Below, piece after piece: positions 28,539-39,425 of a DNA stretch of 64,000 nucleotides. The notes below the pieces were generated by a model that saw only the letters and a list, made by a program, of their open reading frames with translations, ran no database searches and was not told the DNA's origin. Every line of letters begins with the position of its first letter. Within the stretch, counting starts at the first letter, position 1. The DNA is from Martelella mediterranea (GTDB taxonomy: Bacteria; Pseudomonadota; Alphaproteobacteria; Rhizobiales; Rhizobiaceae), in NCBI RefSeq assembly GCF_021021415.1, contig NZ_JAINWJ010000009.1:62001-126000 (forward strand), written 5' to 3'. A program made the translations under genes and the position numbers.

Positions 28539-28771
28539 CGCGAGCGATCCTCGCGCAGCATTTCCACCGCGTCCGTCTGCCGCCGGTGCGGTGTCAGGTC
28601 GGCAATACGCTTCGCCGTCGCCAGTCTGCTCTCCCGATCGAGCGGAACGCCGGTGGCGCGGCGGAGAATTGCGGTCGCTTCGGCTTCCGGCGAGATCTGA
28701 TGGGTGTCGGCCAGTTCGGTCAGCCGCCGTACCAGCGCCTCGTCCGCGACCTTGATCGTTATCTCACCCAT
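28535..28771 (-). CDS. vapB: VapB/FitA-type antitoxin
   Basis: This 78-residue protein begins GEITIKVADEALVRRLTELA, the strand-helix pattern of FitA-like ribbon-helix-helix antitoxins, and has a basic C-terminal tail that could wrap the toxin. It would neutralise VapC and bind its own promoter region. GAGGA lies 8 bases before ATG 28771 (a GTG at 28774 is also in frame). Its gene starts only 15 bases after the sdhA stop, so there is little room for a separate promoter. Confidence 0.8.
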   Translation of the reverse strand: MGEITIKVADEALVRRLTELADTHQISPEAEATAILRRATGVPLDRESRLATAKRIADLTPHRRQTDAVEMLREDRSR

Positions 28772-28786
28772 CACATCTATCCTCGA

Positions 28787-30628
28787 TCAATACACCCGCG
28801 CCTTCGGCGCGATCTTCTTGATGTCGATGCCGTCGGCGATGAGGTCGGTGTGGACCGGGCGGTAGTCGAGCTTGACGTCGCCGGCCTCGTTGACCCAGGC
28901 GAGCGTGTGCTTGCGCCAGTTCTCGTCGTCGCGGCCGGAGAACGGGCCGTCGGCATAGTCCTCGCGGGCATGCGCGCCGCGGCTTTCCTTGCGGGCTTCC
29001 GCGCCGTAGACGGTGGTGATCGCGCAGGCCATCAGGTTCTGCAGTTCCAGTGTCTCGACCAGATCCGAGTTCCAGATCATCGAGCGGTCGGTGACCTTGA
29101 CGTCCGGCAGTTCCTTCCAGATTTCCGAAATCCGGCGGCAGCCCTCTTCCAGCGTTTCCTGGGTGCGGAACACGGCCGCCTCTTCCTGCATGGCGCGCTG
29201 CATCTTGTCGCGCAGCACCGCCGTCGGCTGCGAGCCGGAGGCGTGGCGGGTCTTGTCGAAGCGTTCCATGATCCTGTCGCAGGCTTCGATATTGAGCGCC
29301 GGGATCGAGGCCTCGCGGTCGATCACCTGACCGGCGCGGATCGCCGCGGCGCGACCGAAGACCACGAGGTCGATCAGCGAGTTGGAGCCGAGACGGTTGG
29401 CGCCGTGAACCGAGGCGCAACCGGCCTCGCCGACGGCCATCAGGCCGGGCGCGAGACGTTCCGGATTGTCGCCATCGGCATTCAGCACTTCGCCGTAATA
29501 ATTGGTCGGAATGCCGCCCATATTGTAGTGGACGGTCGGCAGGACCGGGATCGGCTCGCGGGTGACATCGACGCCGGCGAATATCTTGGCGCTCTCGGAA
29601 ATGCCCGGAAGGCGCTCATGCAGCACAGCCGGATCGAGATGGTCGAGATGCAGGAAGATGTGATCCTTGTTCTTGCCGACGCCACGGCCTTCACGGATTT
29701 CCATCGTCATACAGCGCGAGACAACGTCGCGCGAAGCGAGGTCCTTGGCAGAAGGCGCATAGCGCTCCATGAAGCGCTCGCCCTCGGAGTTGACCAGATA
29801 ACCGCCCTCGCCGCGCGCGCCCTCGGTAATCAGGCAGCCCGCGCCATAGATGCCGGTCGGGTGGAACTGGACGAACTCCATGTCCTGCAGCGGCAGGCCG
29901 GCACGCGCGATCATGCCGGCGCCATCGCCGGTGCAGGTATGCGCGGAGGTTGCCGAGAAATAGGTGCGGCCGTAACCGCCGGTCGCCAGCACCACCATCT
30001 TGGCGGAGAAGCGATGGATCGTGCCGTCATCAAGGTTCCAGGCGACGACCCCGGTGCAGGTGCCATCATCGCTCATGATCAGGTCGATCGCAAAATATTC
30101 GATGAAGAACTCGGCATTGTTGCGCAGCGACTGGCCGTAAAGCGTGTGCAGGATGGCGTGGCCGGTACGGTCGGCGGCAGCACAGGTGCGCTGCACCGGC
30201 GGGCCTTCGCCGTAATTCTGCATGTGGCCGCCGAAGGGGCGCTGGTAGATCTTGCCCTCTTCATTACGCGAGAACGGCACGCCGTAATGCTCAAGCTCAT
30301 AGACCGCCTGCGGCGCTTCCATGGCGAGATACTGCATGGCGTCGACATCGCCGAGCCAATCGGAACCCTTGACGGTATCGTAGAGATGCCACTGCCAGCA
30401 ATCGGGCGTCATGTTCTGCAGCGAGGCGGCGATGCCGCCCTGGGCGGCCACGGTATGCGAGCGCGTTGGGAAAACCTTGGTGATGCAGGCGGTCTTGAAG
30501 CCCTGCTCGGCCATGCCGAGCGTGGCGCGCAGGCCGGAACCGCCGGCGCCGACCACGATCACGTCATAGGCGTGGTCGACATATTCATAGGCCTTGCCAT
30601 TGGCGGCGGGGGAAGAAGGATTAGCCAT
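28787..30628 (-). CDS. sdhA: Succinate dehydrogenase flavoprotein subunit
   Basis: This 613-residue subunit oxidises succinate to fumarate. GAGGSGLRA binds FAD, His58 in [11 protein letters not shown] is the residue that covalently attaches it, and [21 protein letters not shown] is the active-site stretch with substrate-binding residues (shown here across about residues 256-276). Length is normal. sdhD ends 8 bases before its start. It belongs to sdhC-sdhD-sdhA-(vapB-vapC)-sdhB. Confidence 0.97.
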   Translation of the reverse strand: MANPSSPAANGKAYEYVDHAYDVIVVGAGGSGLRATLGMAEQGFKTACITKVFPTRSHTVAAQGGIAASLQNMTPDCWQWHLYDTVKGSDWLGDVDAMQYLAMEAPQAVYELEHYGVPFSRNEEGKIYQRPFGGHMQNYGEGPPVQRTCAAADRTGHAILHTLYGQSLRNNAEFFIEYFAIDLIMSDDGTCTGVVAWNLDDGTIHRFSAKMVVLATGGYGRTYFSATSAHTCTGDGAGMIARAGLPLQDMEFVQFHPTGIYGAGCLITEGARGEGGYLVNSEGERFMERYAPSAKDLASRDVVSRCMTMEIREGRGVGKNKDHIFLHLDHLDPAVLHERLPGISESAKIFAGVDVTREPIPVLPTVHYNMGGIPTNYYGEVLNADGDNPERLAPGLMAVGEAGCASVHGANRLGSNSLIDLVVFGRAAAIRAGQVIDREASIPALNIEACDRIMERFDKTRHASGSQPTAVLRDKMQRAMQEEAAVFRTQETLEEGCRRISEIWKELPDVKVTDRSMIWNSDLVETLELQNLMACAITTVYGAEARKESRGAHAREDYADGPFSGRDDENWRKHTLAWVNEAGDVKLDYRPVHTDLIADGIDIKKIAPKARVY

Positions 30629-30635
30629 GTGAATA

Positions 30636-31016
30636 TTATCCTACAAACGCGATTTTCAGGATGGCGAACAGACAGAGCCCGCCGATCAGCACGGTGAAGA
30701 AGGTGTTCGCCATCACCGCGACGAGCTTCAGCACTTCACCATGGACGTAGTCGTCGATGATCTCCTGCATGCCGATGCGCATATGCACGAGGCCGGCTAC
30801 GATCATCAGGCCCATCAGCACGGCGATGAAGGGGTTGGCAAGGCTCGCCACCACTTCTTCATACGGCGCGCCGATATGGGCGATGATGAAGATGATGAAC
30901 AGGACGAACAGCGGCACGAGCGCGACGGCCGTCATCCGCTGCATCCAGAAATGATGGGTCCCTTCCTTGGCGGAGCCGAGGCCGCGAACCTTTTTCAGCG
31001 GTGTACGCATATCCAT
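30636..31016 (-). CDS. sdhD: Succinate dehydrogenase membrane anchor subunit
   Basis: This 126-residue membrane protein has three hydrophobic helices and the [18 protein letters not shown] segment, whose His and Asp-Tyr residues belong to the haem and quinone site of SdhD. With sdhC it anchors the catalytic subunits and passes electrons to ubiquinone. The gene follows sdhC after 10 bases. Confidence 0.93.
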   Translation of the reverse strand: MDMRTPLKKVRGLGSAKEGTHHFWMQRMTAVALVPLFVLFIIFIIAHIGAPYEEVVASLANPFIAVLMGLMIVAGLVHMRIGMQEIIDDYVHGEVLKLVAVMANTFFTVLIGGLCLFAILKIAFVG

Positions 31017-31026
31017 GGTGCTCTCC

Positions 31027-31419
31027 TTACCAGACCAGAAGCCCGACGATCCACAGAAGGACCGTGACCGCGACCGAGACGAAGGGCAGAGCGATCGCCA
31101 GCTTCGTGGTGAATTCCTTGCCGAGACCGTGGCCGAGATCCCAGGCGAAATGGCGCAGGCCGCCGAGCAGATGATGCACCAGCGCCCATGTGTAGCCGAA
31201 CAGGATCAAGAGCCCGAGCCAGGAACCGAAGAACCAGCTCACGCAATCGAAGGCTTCCTTGCCCATGGCCGCAGAGACCAGCCAGGCGGCAAGCAGGATC
31301 GTGCCGAAATACATCGCGCCGCCGGTAATGCGGTGGATGATCGACATCGCCATCGTCGGAATGAACCGGTAGACTTGAAGATGCGGCGATAGGGGCCGGT
31401 TGCTGGTCGGAGTGGCCAT
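31027..31419 (-). CDS. sdhC: Succinate dehydrogenase cytochrome b556 subunit
   Basis: This 130-residue membrane subunit shows the SdhC hallmarks RPLSPHLQVY near the start, SIIHRITGG in the first helix, and HHLLGGLRHFAWD with the haem-ligand His region. Three membrane helices are visible. The start MATPTSN at 31419 is chosen over a longer frame because GAGG precedes it and homologues begin here. It is the first gene of the sdh operon. The 280-base gap upstream (31420-31699) shows no strong promoter to my eye. Confidence 0.94.
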   Translation of the reverse strand: MATPTSNRPLSPHLQVYRFIPTMAMSIIHRITGGAMYFGTILLAAWLVSAAMGKEAFDCVSWFFGSWLGLLILFGYTWALVHHLLGGLRHFAWDLGHGLGKEFTTKLAIALPFVSVAVTVLLWIVGLLVW

Positions 31420-31699
31420 CAAAACCTCGCAGGCGTTCTTTAGGACGCGGCAATTATGCATTCGGCATCGCCCGGCAACCAGAGCCGGACGCAACCGACG
31501 TTCACCGGTGGTGTAGCCACCGCAAACGGCCGCGACAAGTCCATTCGCTCCGCCCGTCCCGATTTAATCGGTTTGACAGTCGGCGGATTGAAAAAGACCG
31601 TTTATCGGGCCCGGAAAATCGCATGCTTTTGTCATCAAGTCCATCCGGGTCGTGGAATTTCAAGCGGTTAACATGAGTGTAGAACTCATGTTTGACGAC

Positions 31700-32356
31700 T
31701 CAGGTGCATCCGATGAAGCGCCAGACTGTGGTCTTTTTCACCTCGCTATCCTCCAGAACACGGGTGACCGACACCTGGTATTCGGCCAGCCGCTCCAGAT
31801 GCTCCTTCGGGCAATAGGCCCGCCCCGGATCGCCGACGAGAATGATGATGCCTCGCGCTTCGAGCCGCTCGAACCAGGGCAGCAGCGCCGCTGCCCATGC
31901 GGCATCGTAAAACACATCGCCGGCAAGCAGCACGTCGCAATCCGGCGTGGTCTCCATCAGATTCTGGCTGGTAAAGCTGAGCGCGACATCGTTCAGCTCG
32001 GCATTGAGCTTCGCGGCAACGCGCGAAAACGGATCGATATCCGCCGCGAGAACAGAGGCGGCGCCCGCCTTGGCCGCGGCGATCGCCACCAGCCCGGAGC
32101 CGCTGGCGAAATCGACGACCCGCTTGCCCGCCACGCAGTCCGGATGATCGAGCACATAGCGCGCCAGCCCCTGTCCGCCCGCCCAGGCGAAGGCCCAGAA
32201 TGGCGGCGGCACGCCGATTGCCTCAAGCTCGGCCTCGGTCTTCTGCCACAGATCATGCACCTCGCTCGCCAGCCACAGGCGGATTTCCGGCACATGCGGC
32301 GGAGCCAGGATTTCGGTGTTTTCAAGAATGAAGGCTTCGGGGTTTTTCATGCGCAT
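31700..32356 (-). CDS. METTL20-like protein-lysine methyltransferase
   Basis: This 218-residue class I methyltransferase has the SAM-binding motif VVDFASGSGLVAIAAAKAG and an acidic strand end at AADIDPF, and a GDVFYD motif after the fourth strand, the D-x-x-Y/F-type signature of the METTL protein-lysine methyltransferase group. The Agrobacterium member of this family is known to methylate ribosomal protein L7/L12 and the ETF beta subunit; this protein resembles it in layout (FWAFAWAGGQGLARYVLDHP). Start ATG 32356 has a GGGAG 11 bases upstream; ATG 32350 is an alternative. Confidence 0.75.
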   Translation of the reverse strand: MRMKNPEAFILENTEILAPPHVPEIRLWLASEVHDLWQKTEAELEAIGVPPPFWAFAWAGGQGLARYVLDHPDCVAGKRVVDFASGSGLVAIAAAKAGAASVLAADIDPFSRVAAKLNAELNDVALSFTSQNLMETTPDCDVLLAGDVFYDAAWAAALLPWFERLEARGIIILVGDPGRAYCPKEHLERLAEYQVSVTRVLEDSEVKKTTVWRFIGCT

Positions 32357-32398
32357 GAAAAAGCTTTCTCCCGGCATCCACCGGGAGAAGGTGCGCAA

Positions 32399-33004
32399 TC
32401 AGGCCCAGGGGCGCTCGGCCGCGAGCTTGTTTTCGTAGCTGGCGATATTGTCGCTCTTTTCGAGCGTCAGCGAGATATCGTCCAGACCGTTCAGCAGGCA
32501 GTGGCGCTTGAAGGCGTCGAGCTCGAACTTGATCGAGCCGCCATCGGGACCGGTGATTTCCTGGTTCTCCAGATCGACCGTCAGAACCGCGTTGGACCCG
32601 CGCTCGGCGTCGTCCATCAGCTTCTCCAGCTCCTGCGGCGAAACGATGATCGGCAGAATGCCGTTCTTGAAGCAGTTGTTGTAGAAAATGTCGGCGAAGC
32701 TGGTGGAAATCACGCAGCGGATGCCGAAATCGGCCAGCGCCCAGGGCGCATGTTCACGCGAGGAGCCGCAGCCGAAATTGTCGCCGGCCACGAGAATCTT
32801 GGCGTCGCGATATGCTGGCTTGTTCAGCACGAAATCAGGATTTTCCGAACCGTCCTGATTGTAGCGCGCCTCGGCGAAAAGCCCGACGCCGAGACCGGTG
32901 CGCTTGATCGTCTTCAGATAATCCTTGGGAATGATCATGTCGGTATCGACATTGACCACGGGCAGCGGCGCGGCAACACCCGTCAGCTTGACAAATTTTT
33001 CCAT
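32399..33004 (-). CDS. leuD: 3-isopropylmalate dehydratase small subunit
   Basis: This 201-residue subunit completes the active site of isopropylmalate isomerase in leucine synthesis. It shows [14 protein letters not shown] at the start, and [20 protein letters not shown] in the middle, both family signatures. Its large partner leuC is not in the window, which is common in rhizobia. The methyltransferase gene follows closely on the same strand. Confidence 0.96.
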   Translation of the reverse strand: MEKFVKLTGVAAPLPVVNVDTDMIIPKDYLKTIKRTGLGVGLFAEARYNQDGSENPDFVLNKPAYRDAKILVAGDNFGCGSSREHAPWALADFGIRCVISTSFADIFYNNCFKNGILPIIVSPQELEKLMDDAERGSNAVLTVDLENQEITGPDGGSIKFELDAFKRHCLLNGLDDISLTLEKSDNIASYENKLAAERPWA

Positions 33005-33102
33005 GGGACATCCTCGGCAGATTTTATTGAGCTTGCCATCGCTCTATAGCGGTTTTACGCCGCTTTCAACGGAAAACTGTACCTTTTGGTACGCGTGGGC
33101 GA

Positions 33103-33130
33103 AAACAAAAGGCAGCCGCAAGGGCTGCCC
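33103..33130 (-). terminator. Rho-independent terminator
   Basis: On the minus strand GGCAGCC, a short loop and GGCTGCC are followed by TTTTGTTTT, 30 bases after the stop of the 80-residue membrane protein gene. It separates that gene from leuD. Confidence 0.82.
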
Positions 33131-33161
33131 GAAAAGCGATCGAACTGCAAAAGCGCACCTC

Positions 33162-33404
33162 TTAGAGGTCGATGATCTTGCCCTTGCCATCATCCCATAC
33201 GCGCATGCCATCCTTGCGGCGGCAGTCGCGGGTGCGAACCGGAACCGGTGCCTGACTAAGCTTGCCGGCAACCATGCGGGCAACGGTCAGCACGGCAAGA
33301 ACGCCCATCAGCGCCAGACCAACGGAAAAAGCAAATACGGTCACGAAGGCCACGGCAGCCAGACCGACGATTGCCATTACTACGGAGCGGATGTTTTCCA
33401 TCAT
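33162..33404 (-). CDS. Small conserved membrane protein, function unknown
   Basis: This 80-residue protein has one long hydrophobic region (about residues 8-45) that could be one or two membrane helices, followed by a short basic tail with VRTRDCRRKDGMRVWDDGKG. I recognise no functional family. A good AAGGAAA ribosome site precedes the ATG pair at 33404/33401, and an intrinsic terminator follows the gene, so it appears to be a real single-gene unit. Confidence 0.7.
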   Translation of the reverse strand: MMENIRSVVMAIVGLAAVAFVTVFAFSVGLALMGVLAVLTVARMVAGKLSQAPVPVRTRDCRRKDGMRVWDDGKGKIIDL

Positions 33405-33560
33405 CAGTTTCCTTTCACACCTGTTAATCTGGCGCGTCGGTGGTCTTTGCGCAAGGGGCAGCGACCATTTTGTCTCATTGAATGCGTACGAAAACTTTGC
33501 GAAGCATCATTTTCAGGCACTGCTAAAACTAGTGAGTCCCGAAATTGTCAGGAATATGGC

Positions 33561-33590
33561 CATGACTTCCATAAACATGACTTCCATAAA
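33561..33590 (+). repeat. Perfect 15-base tandem duplication at the gene start
   Basis: The 15-base unit CATGACTTCCATAAA occurs twice in a row (33561-33575 and 33576-33590), giving a doubled MTSIN/MTSIK at the protein start and two possible ATG starts. The perfect identity suggests a recent slippage event. Confidence 0.85.
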
Positions 33591-34470
33591 ACTGTGGCGT
33601 TCTCTGCTGAGCGTCCCCGCCATCAACCGCCGCGCGCTGGAAAAGTCGAGAGCGCTTGCGGCCGACGCGATCATCTACGATCTGGAGGATGCCGTCGCGC
33701 CGGGTAAAAAGGCCGAGGCGCGCGAGAACCTGGAGCGGCTCTACAGCGAGGACCGGCCCGAGGGCGTGACCGCGATCCGGGTAAACCCGCTCGATACCGA
33801 AGACGGCAGCGAGGACATGAAGACCGTGCTCGCCTGCCAGCCGGATGCCGTTCTGCTGCCCAAGGTCGGCAATGTTGCAAACATGGCGGCGGCGGGTGCG
33901 CTTTTGAAGAGAAACGGCGCACCGGAGCGCATCAAGCTCTGGGCGATGATCGAGACGCCGGAGGGCGTGGTCAATGCCGCGGCCATTGCCGGGGCGTTTT
34001 CCGATGTGCGGGCCGGCGGGCGGCTGGAGGCGCTGGTTGTCGGCGTCAACGATCTGCGCGCGGAAACCGGCGTAGCGCCGTTGCCCGGCCGCGCCTATCT
34101 CGTGCCATGGCTGATGCAGACCGTGCTTGCCGCCCGCGCCTATGGCATCCGCGTCATCGACGGCGTCTACAATGATTTCGCGGATCAGGAGGGCTACGAA
34201 GCAGAATGCGCCGAAGGCGCGGCCATGGGGTTTGACGGCAAGATGCTGATCCACCCGAACCAGATCGAGGCCGCCAACCGCCATTTCAGCCCGTCGGAAG
34301 ACGCCGTGGCCGAAGCGCGCGCGATCGTGGAAGCATTTGCAAAGCCGGGCGCGGAAGCGCTAAACGTCATCGATCTCGACGGCCGCATGGTCGAGCGCCT
34401 GCATCTGGAGCAGGCCCGATCGCTGCTTGCGCAGGTCGACGCCATTCAATCGACAAAGGATACCCGATGA
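33562..34470 (+). CDS. CitE/HpcH-family CoA ester lyase
   Basis: This 302-residue cytoplasmic enzyme belongs to the citrate lyase beta-like family of C-C lyases (malyl-, methylmalyl- or citramalyl-CoA type). It has RSLLSVPAINRRALEKS at the start, the DLEDAVAPGKK metal-site motif, a LLPKVGN strand and GFDGKMLIHPNQIEAAN near the C terminus. AGGA lies 8 bases before ATG 33562. Its first codons come from a perfect 15-base tandem duplication. The real substrate cannot be told. It overlaps the DUF1737 gene by four bases. Confidence 0.85.
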   Translation: MTSINMTSIKLWRSLLSVPAINRRALEKSRALAADAIIYDLEDAVAPGKKAEARENLERLYSEDRPEGVTAIRVNPLDTEDGSEDMKTVLACQPDAVLLPKVGNVANMAAAGALLKRNGAPERIKLWAMIETPEGVVNAAAIAGAFSDVRAGGRLEALVVGVNDLRAETGVAPLPGRAYLVPWLMQTVLAARAYGIRVIDGVYNDFADQEGYEAECAEGAAMGFDGKMLIHPNQIEAANRHFSPSEDAVAEARAIVEAFAKPGAEALNVIDLDGRMVERLHLEQARSLLAQVDAIQSTKDTR

Positions 34471-34673
34471 AACTCTACCGCTTCCTCACCGGCCCGGATG
34501 ATTCGTCCTTCTGCCACCGTGTCACCGACGCCCTCAACAAGGGCTGGGAATTGCACGGCGCGCCGTCGCTGACCTTCGACCCCAATCTCGGCAAGACCTA
34601 TTGCGGCCAGGCCGTGGTGAAGGAAGTCGCGGGCAAGGAATATGACCCGTCGATCAAGCTCGGCGAACAGTGA
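34467..34673 (+). CDS. DUF1737 domain protein
   Basis: This 68-residue protein matches the small DUF1737 family: MKLYRFLTGPDDSSFCHRVTD is followed by KGWELHGAPSLTFD and a final AVVKEV strand. Function is unknown. It is translationally coupled (ATGA) to the CitE-like lyase gene. Confidence 0.85.
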   Translation: MKLYRFLTGPDDSSFCHRVTDALNKGWELHGAPSLTFDPNLGKTYCGQAVVKEVAGKEYDPSIKLGEQ

Positions 34674-34694
34674 GGCGCGCCCCGGGCGGAAAGA

Positions 34695-35090
34695 TCAGAT
34701 CGGCTGAAACGGCCTGAGCAGATATCCGTCCGGGTCACGCACCCAGAGCTGGCGCTGGCCTCTTTCGCCATTCGGCGTTCGATAGCGCCGCTCCTCTGGT
34801 CCAAGCACCAGCGGCCATTTCGCCTTGGCGAGCCGCGCGACGATGCCGTCGAAATCCGTAACCTCGAGCTGGAAGTTGATGCCGCCGCCAAGGTTCTGCG
34901 GCGCGTCCCCCACGCTTCGTCCCATGCCGATCGTGTCCAGCATGAGCTGCGCCGCCCCAAGCTCCAGAAAGGCAAAGCCCTCCTCCGGGCGCTGATAAGC
35001 AATCGAAAAGCCGATCAACCCCACGTGAAAATCGAGGCTTTTCGCCAGGTCCCTCACGCCGAGTTCCGGGATGATGGCGTTGAACCTCAC
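34695..35090 (-). CDS. VOC-family (glyoxalase/bleomycin-resistance-like) protein
   Basis: This 131-residue protein has the two beta-alpha-beta-beta-beta modules of the vicinal oxygen chelate fold: IIPELGVRDLAKSLDFHVGL, FLELGAAQLMLD, then FQLEVTDFDGIVARL and LWVRDPDGYLLRPFQP. Members bind metals for epimerisation, isomerisation or antibiotic binding; nothing here fixes the role. It starts with GTG overlapping the stop of the upstream methyltransferase by four bases, so the two are translated from one message. Confidence 0.85.
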   Translation of the reverse strand: MRFNAIIPELGVRDLAKSLDFHVGLIGFSIAYQRPEEGFAFLELGAAQLMLDTIGMGRSVGDAPQNLGGGINFQLEVTDFDGIVARLAKAKWPLVLGPEERRYRTPNGERGQRQLWVRDPDGYLLRPFQPI

Positions 35091-36094
35091 TTGCGGCCCC
35101 AGAGGATCTTGAAGCGGGCGTTGCGATAATCCTCGCCGCTCGACTTGCAGTTCTCGCCAAGCACCGGCTCATAGGGCAGGCCGCGATTGGCGACCAGAAG
35201 CAGTCGCCCGCCGGGCTTCAGCGCATCGCAGGCAGCCTTGATCAGCGCCTTGCCAAGCGACGGCTCGGCCGCCTTTCCGGCGTGGAAGGGCGGATTCATG
35301 ACGATCAGGTCGTAGCGCGTCCTGACCTTCTCGCCCGCAAGGTCCTGCCAGAAATAGCGGAACGCGCCCTGTTCGCCGGCGAGATTGACCTTGGCGCGTT
35401 CCAGCGCGCGATAGTCCGCCTCGTAGAGATCGATGCCCTCAGCGCGCGGCGCGCGTTCGGCGAGCATCGCCGAAAGATAGCCCCAGCCCGCGCCGAAATC
35501 GGCTGCCAGCCCGGAAAAATCTTCCGGCAGGCGCTCGCCAAGAATGCGTGAGCCCTCGTCGATCCGGTCATGCGAGAACAGGCCCGCCACGGTGGTAAAC
35601 CGGCCATCGATCTCGACCGTGGGGTGGGTCAGTTTTTCGATCGCCTCCGAGGCATCATCCGGGCGCGTGAACCACACCGCCACGCCATGATATTTCGGCA
35701 TCGATTCGAGATCGGAAAACAGATGGCCGAGCCGCTTCCTCAGCGACTGGATGCCTTCCTCCTTGGTGCCCGCGATCACGATGAAGCCGCCGGGCACTGT
35801 CTTTGCGAGCGCTTCCGCGATCCGGTTCTCGTTCTCGCCGCGATGCTTGGTGAGCAGGATAAGCGTCAGGTCATAAGGCCCCTCGCCCGCCTCCGGCGCG
35901 ACATCGGCATGCGCGCGCTCCAGCCCGATGAAATGCGGGCGATAGGGCTGCACCGCCTCGATCGCCGCGCCAAAGCCCTCCGGCACCCGGTAACCGGGCT
36001 CGGCGCCCAGAAACAGACAACGCCCAGCCTCCGGCATGGCGATGGTGCCGCTTTCGAAGGGATGGAAAATGGTTTTCAGCGTCTCGCGAGCCAT
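35087..36094 (-). CDS. RsmC-like 16S rRNA guanine methyltransferase
   Basis: This 335-residue protein has the double-domain shape of RsmC/RlmG-type rRNA methyltransferases: an N-terminal degenerate half (about 1-160) and a C-terminal catalytic half with AADFGAGWGYLSAMLAER for SAM binding and MNPPFHAGKAAEPS, the NPPFH motif of the m2G group. It probably methylates a guanine in 16S rRNA (by analogy G1207), but the RlmG substrate cannot be excluded. It forms a two-gene unit with the VOC protein. Confidence 0.82.
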   Translation of the reverse strand: MARETLKTIFHPFESGTIAMPEAGRCLFLGAEPGYRVPEGFGAAIEAVQPYRPHFIGLERAHADVAPEAGEGPYDLTLILLTKHRGENENRIAEALAKTVPGGFIVIAGTKEEGIQSLRKRLGHLFSDLESMPKYHGVAVWFTRPDDASEAIEKLTHPTVEIDGRFTTVAGLFSHDRIDEGSRILGERLPEDFSGLAADFGAGWGYLSAMLAERAPRAEGIDLYEADYRALERAKVNLAGEQGAFRYFWQDLAGEKVRTRYDLIVMNPPFHAGKAAEPSLGKALIKAACDALKPGGRLLLVANRGLPYEPVLGENCKSSGEDYRNARFKILWGRK

Positions 36095-36168
36095 GATTCT
36101 ACCTGTGAAAAAGGCGCGAGCGATAGCTGCTCACGCCTGAAAATGAATGCCTTGCGGCTCTCTCCCTC

Positions 36169-36306
36169 AATCTCTCCCCTTGAGGGAGAGATGCCCCGAC
36201 AGGGGCAGAGAGGGGTGAACCCTATCGGCAAATGCGGAGTAACGGGCTTATGCCCATTACCCCTCTCTGTCGCTTTCGCGACATCTCCCCCTCAAGGGGG
36301 GAGATT
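36169..36306. repeat. 138-base intergenic mosaic element, copy 1
   Basis: The element runs from AATCTCTCCCCTTGAGGG to CCCTCAAGGGGGGAGATT. Each end folds into two hairpins and the ends are inverted copies of each other over about 48 bases. Copies 2 and 3 lie at 49912-50050 (opposite orientation) and 58046-58183. It resembles the rhizobial intergenic mosaic elements (RIME type). Confidence 0.85.
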
Positions 36307-36358
36307 GAGCGGACGCGTCTGCGCTTGAGCCAAGCTGCAGCCCGTCCACCCTCTCTGG

Positions 36359-36496
36359 CGTCATCCTCGGGCTTGACCCGAGGATCTAAGCACGTAACCG
36401 CACAACTGGCGTGAGCGGCACGGAAAAGGCCGAGCCAAAACGCCACTCCTCCCGCAGGAAAGGTGGTTAGATGCTCGGGACAAGCCCGAGCATGAC
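36359..36496. repeat. Paired CTCGGG palindromes, 138-base unit
   Basis: ATCCTCGGG-CTTGA-CCCGAGGAT (36363-36385) and ATGCTCGGG-ACAAG-CCCGAGCAT (36471-36493) face each other, with GTCAT and ATGACGG outer flanks as in the other units. Confidence 0.8.
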
Positions 36497-36570
36497 GGCC
36501 GTGGGCTAGGAGACGCGGAAAGAACCGGACGCCCCTCTACAGGGCAAACCCACCACCACTCAGGCCAGCC

Positions 36571-38709
<2,139 letters not shown>

Positions 38710-38951
38710 GTCTTGTCCTTTAACAAATGCTGTGATCCCGCTCTTACCCGAAGGAAAGGCGAAATCACGGCGTCACGTTTCGTTCGACACGTCACGGGCA
38801 AGACAACGTGCTGCTTCCGGTGGCGAAGCAGCCTGCAATCCTGCCCCATGACAGGTCCGTTTCGGCATGCGGCGCCGGACGTTCCGGGGCCGCGTCTTCT
38901 GATCCAGCGCCCGCCACGGCGCAAAACCGGCGCTTGTCAGCGCAAATGGAA

Positions 38952-38975
38952 CCGGCGGGCGCAAACGCCCGCCGG
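38952..38975 (-). terminator. Hairpin between rpsO and pnp, possible partial terminator
   Basis: A perfect 10-bp GC stem (CCGGCGGGCG with its complement, loop of 4) starts 7 bases after the rpsO stop on the minus strand and is followed by TTCCATTT, a broken T tract. It may reduce read-through into pnp and protect the rpsO message. The rest of the 273-base gap shows nothing clear. Confidence 0.6.
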
Positions 38976-38982
38976 ATAAAGC

Positions 38983-39252
38983 TTAGCGGCGAATGCCGAG
39001 ACGGCCGATAAGGCTCGTATAGCGGCTTTCATCGATGCGCTTCAGATAGTCAAGCAGCGAACGACGGGTCGAAACCAGCGTCAGCAGACCACGGCGGGAA
39101 TGGTTGTCCTTCTTGTGGTCCTTGAAGTGCTCGGTCAGGTTGGTGATCCGTTCGGTCAGGATGGCAACCTGAACTTCGGGCGAACCGGTGTCGCCTTCCT
39201 TGGTTGCGAATTCCTTGATCAGCTCTGCCTTGCGTTCAGCAGTAATCGACAT
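38983..39252 (-). CDS. rpsO: 30S ribosomal protein S15
   Basis: This 89-residue ribosomal protein shows the S15 sequence: [46 protein letters not shown] and [20 protein letters not shown]. It binds 16S rRNA early in 30S assembly. It is followed by pnp, with a hairpin between, and preceded by a probable promoter and a tRNA gene on the same strand. Confidence 0.98.
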   Translation of the reverse strand: MSITAERKAELIKEFATKEGDTGSPEVQVAILTERITNLTEHFKDHKKDNHSRRGLLTLVSTRRSLLDYLKRIDESRYTSLIGRLGIRR

Positions 39253-39353
39253 CGGTCATCCTTTCTTTAAGAAATGAGGGTGTTTCAAGTCGCCCGGGCC
39301 GGGATGTCGTCCAGCAGGGGCCATTCATGCGCATCTATCTCAATGCTGGCGCC

Positions 39354-39382
39354 CATATAGGCCAAACAGAGCGTAATGTCGA
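39354..39382 (-). promoter_or_regulatory. Likely rpsO-pnp promoter
   Basis: On the minus strand TCGACA and TATATG are spaced by 17 bases. The expected start would leave a leader of roughly 95 bases before rpsO, enough for autoregulatory structure. The call rests on consensus matching only. Confidence 0.45.
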
Positions 39383-39425
39383 GTGTCGCTTTGCGCACGA
39401 CTCATGAGACGCTAAAACTGAAAAA

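Larger units (their letters stand above)
36095..36570. other. Repeat-rich gap between methyltransferase and pnp
   Basis: These 476 bases hold no gene. They contain one copy of the 138-base double-hairpin element (36169-36306) and, 53 bases later, one paired-palindrome unit (36359-36496). No T-tailed terminator for pnp was recognised. Confidence 0.7.

Noticed and set aside
36169-36306. Considered as a CRISPR array or insertion sequence
   Set aside because: There are no regular direct repeats with spacers, no transposase frame and no target duplication seen; the structure is a palindromic mosaic element.
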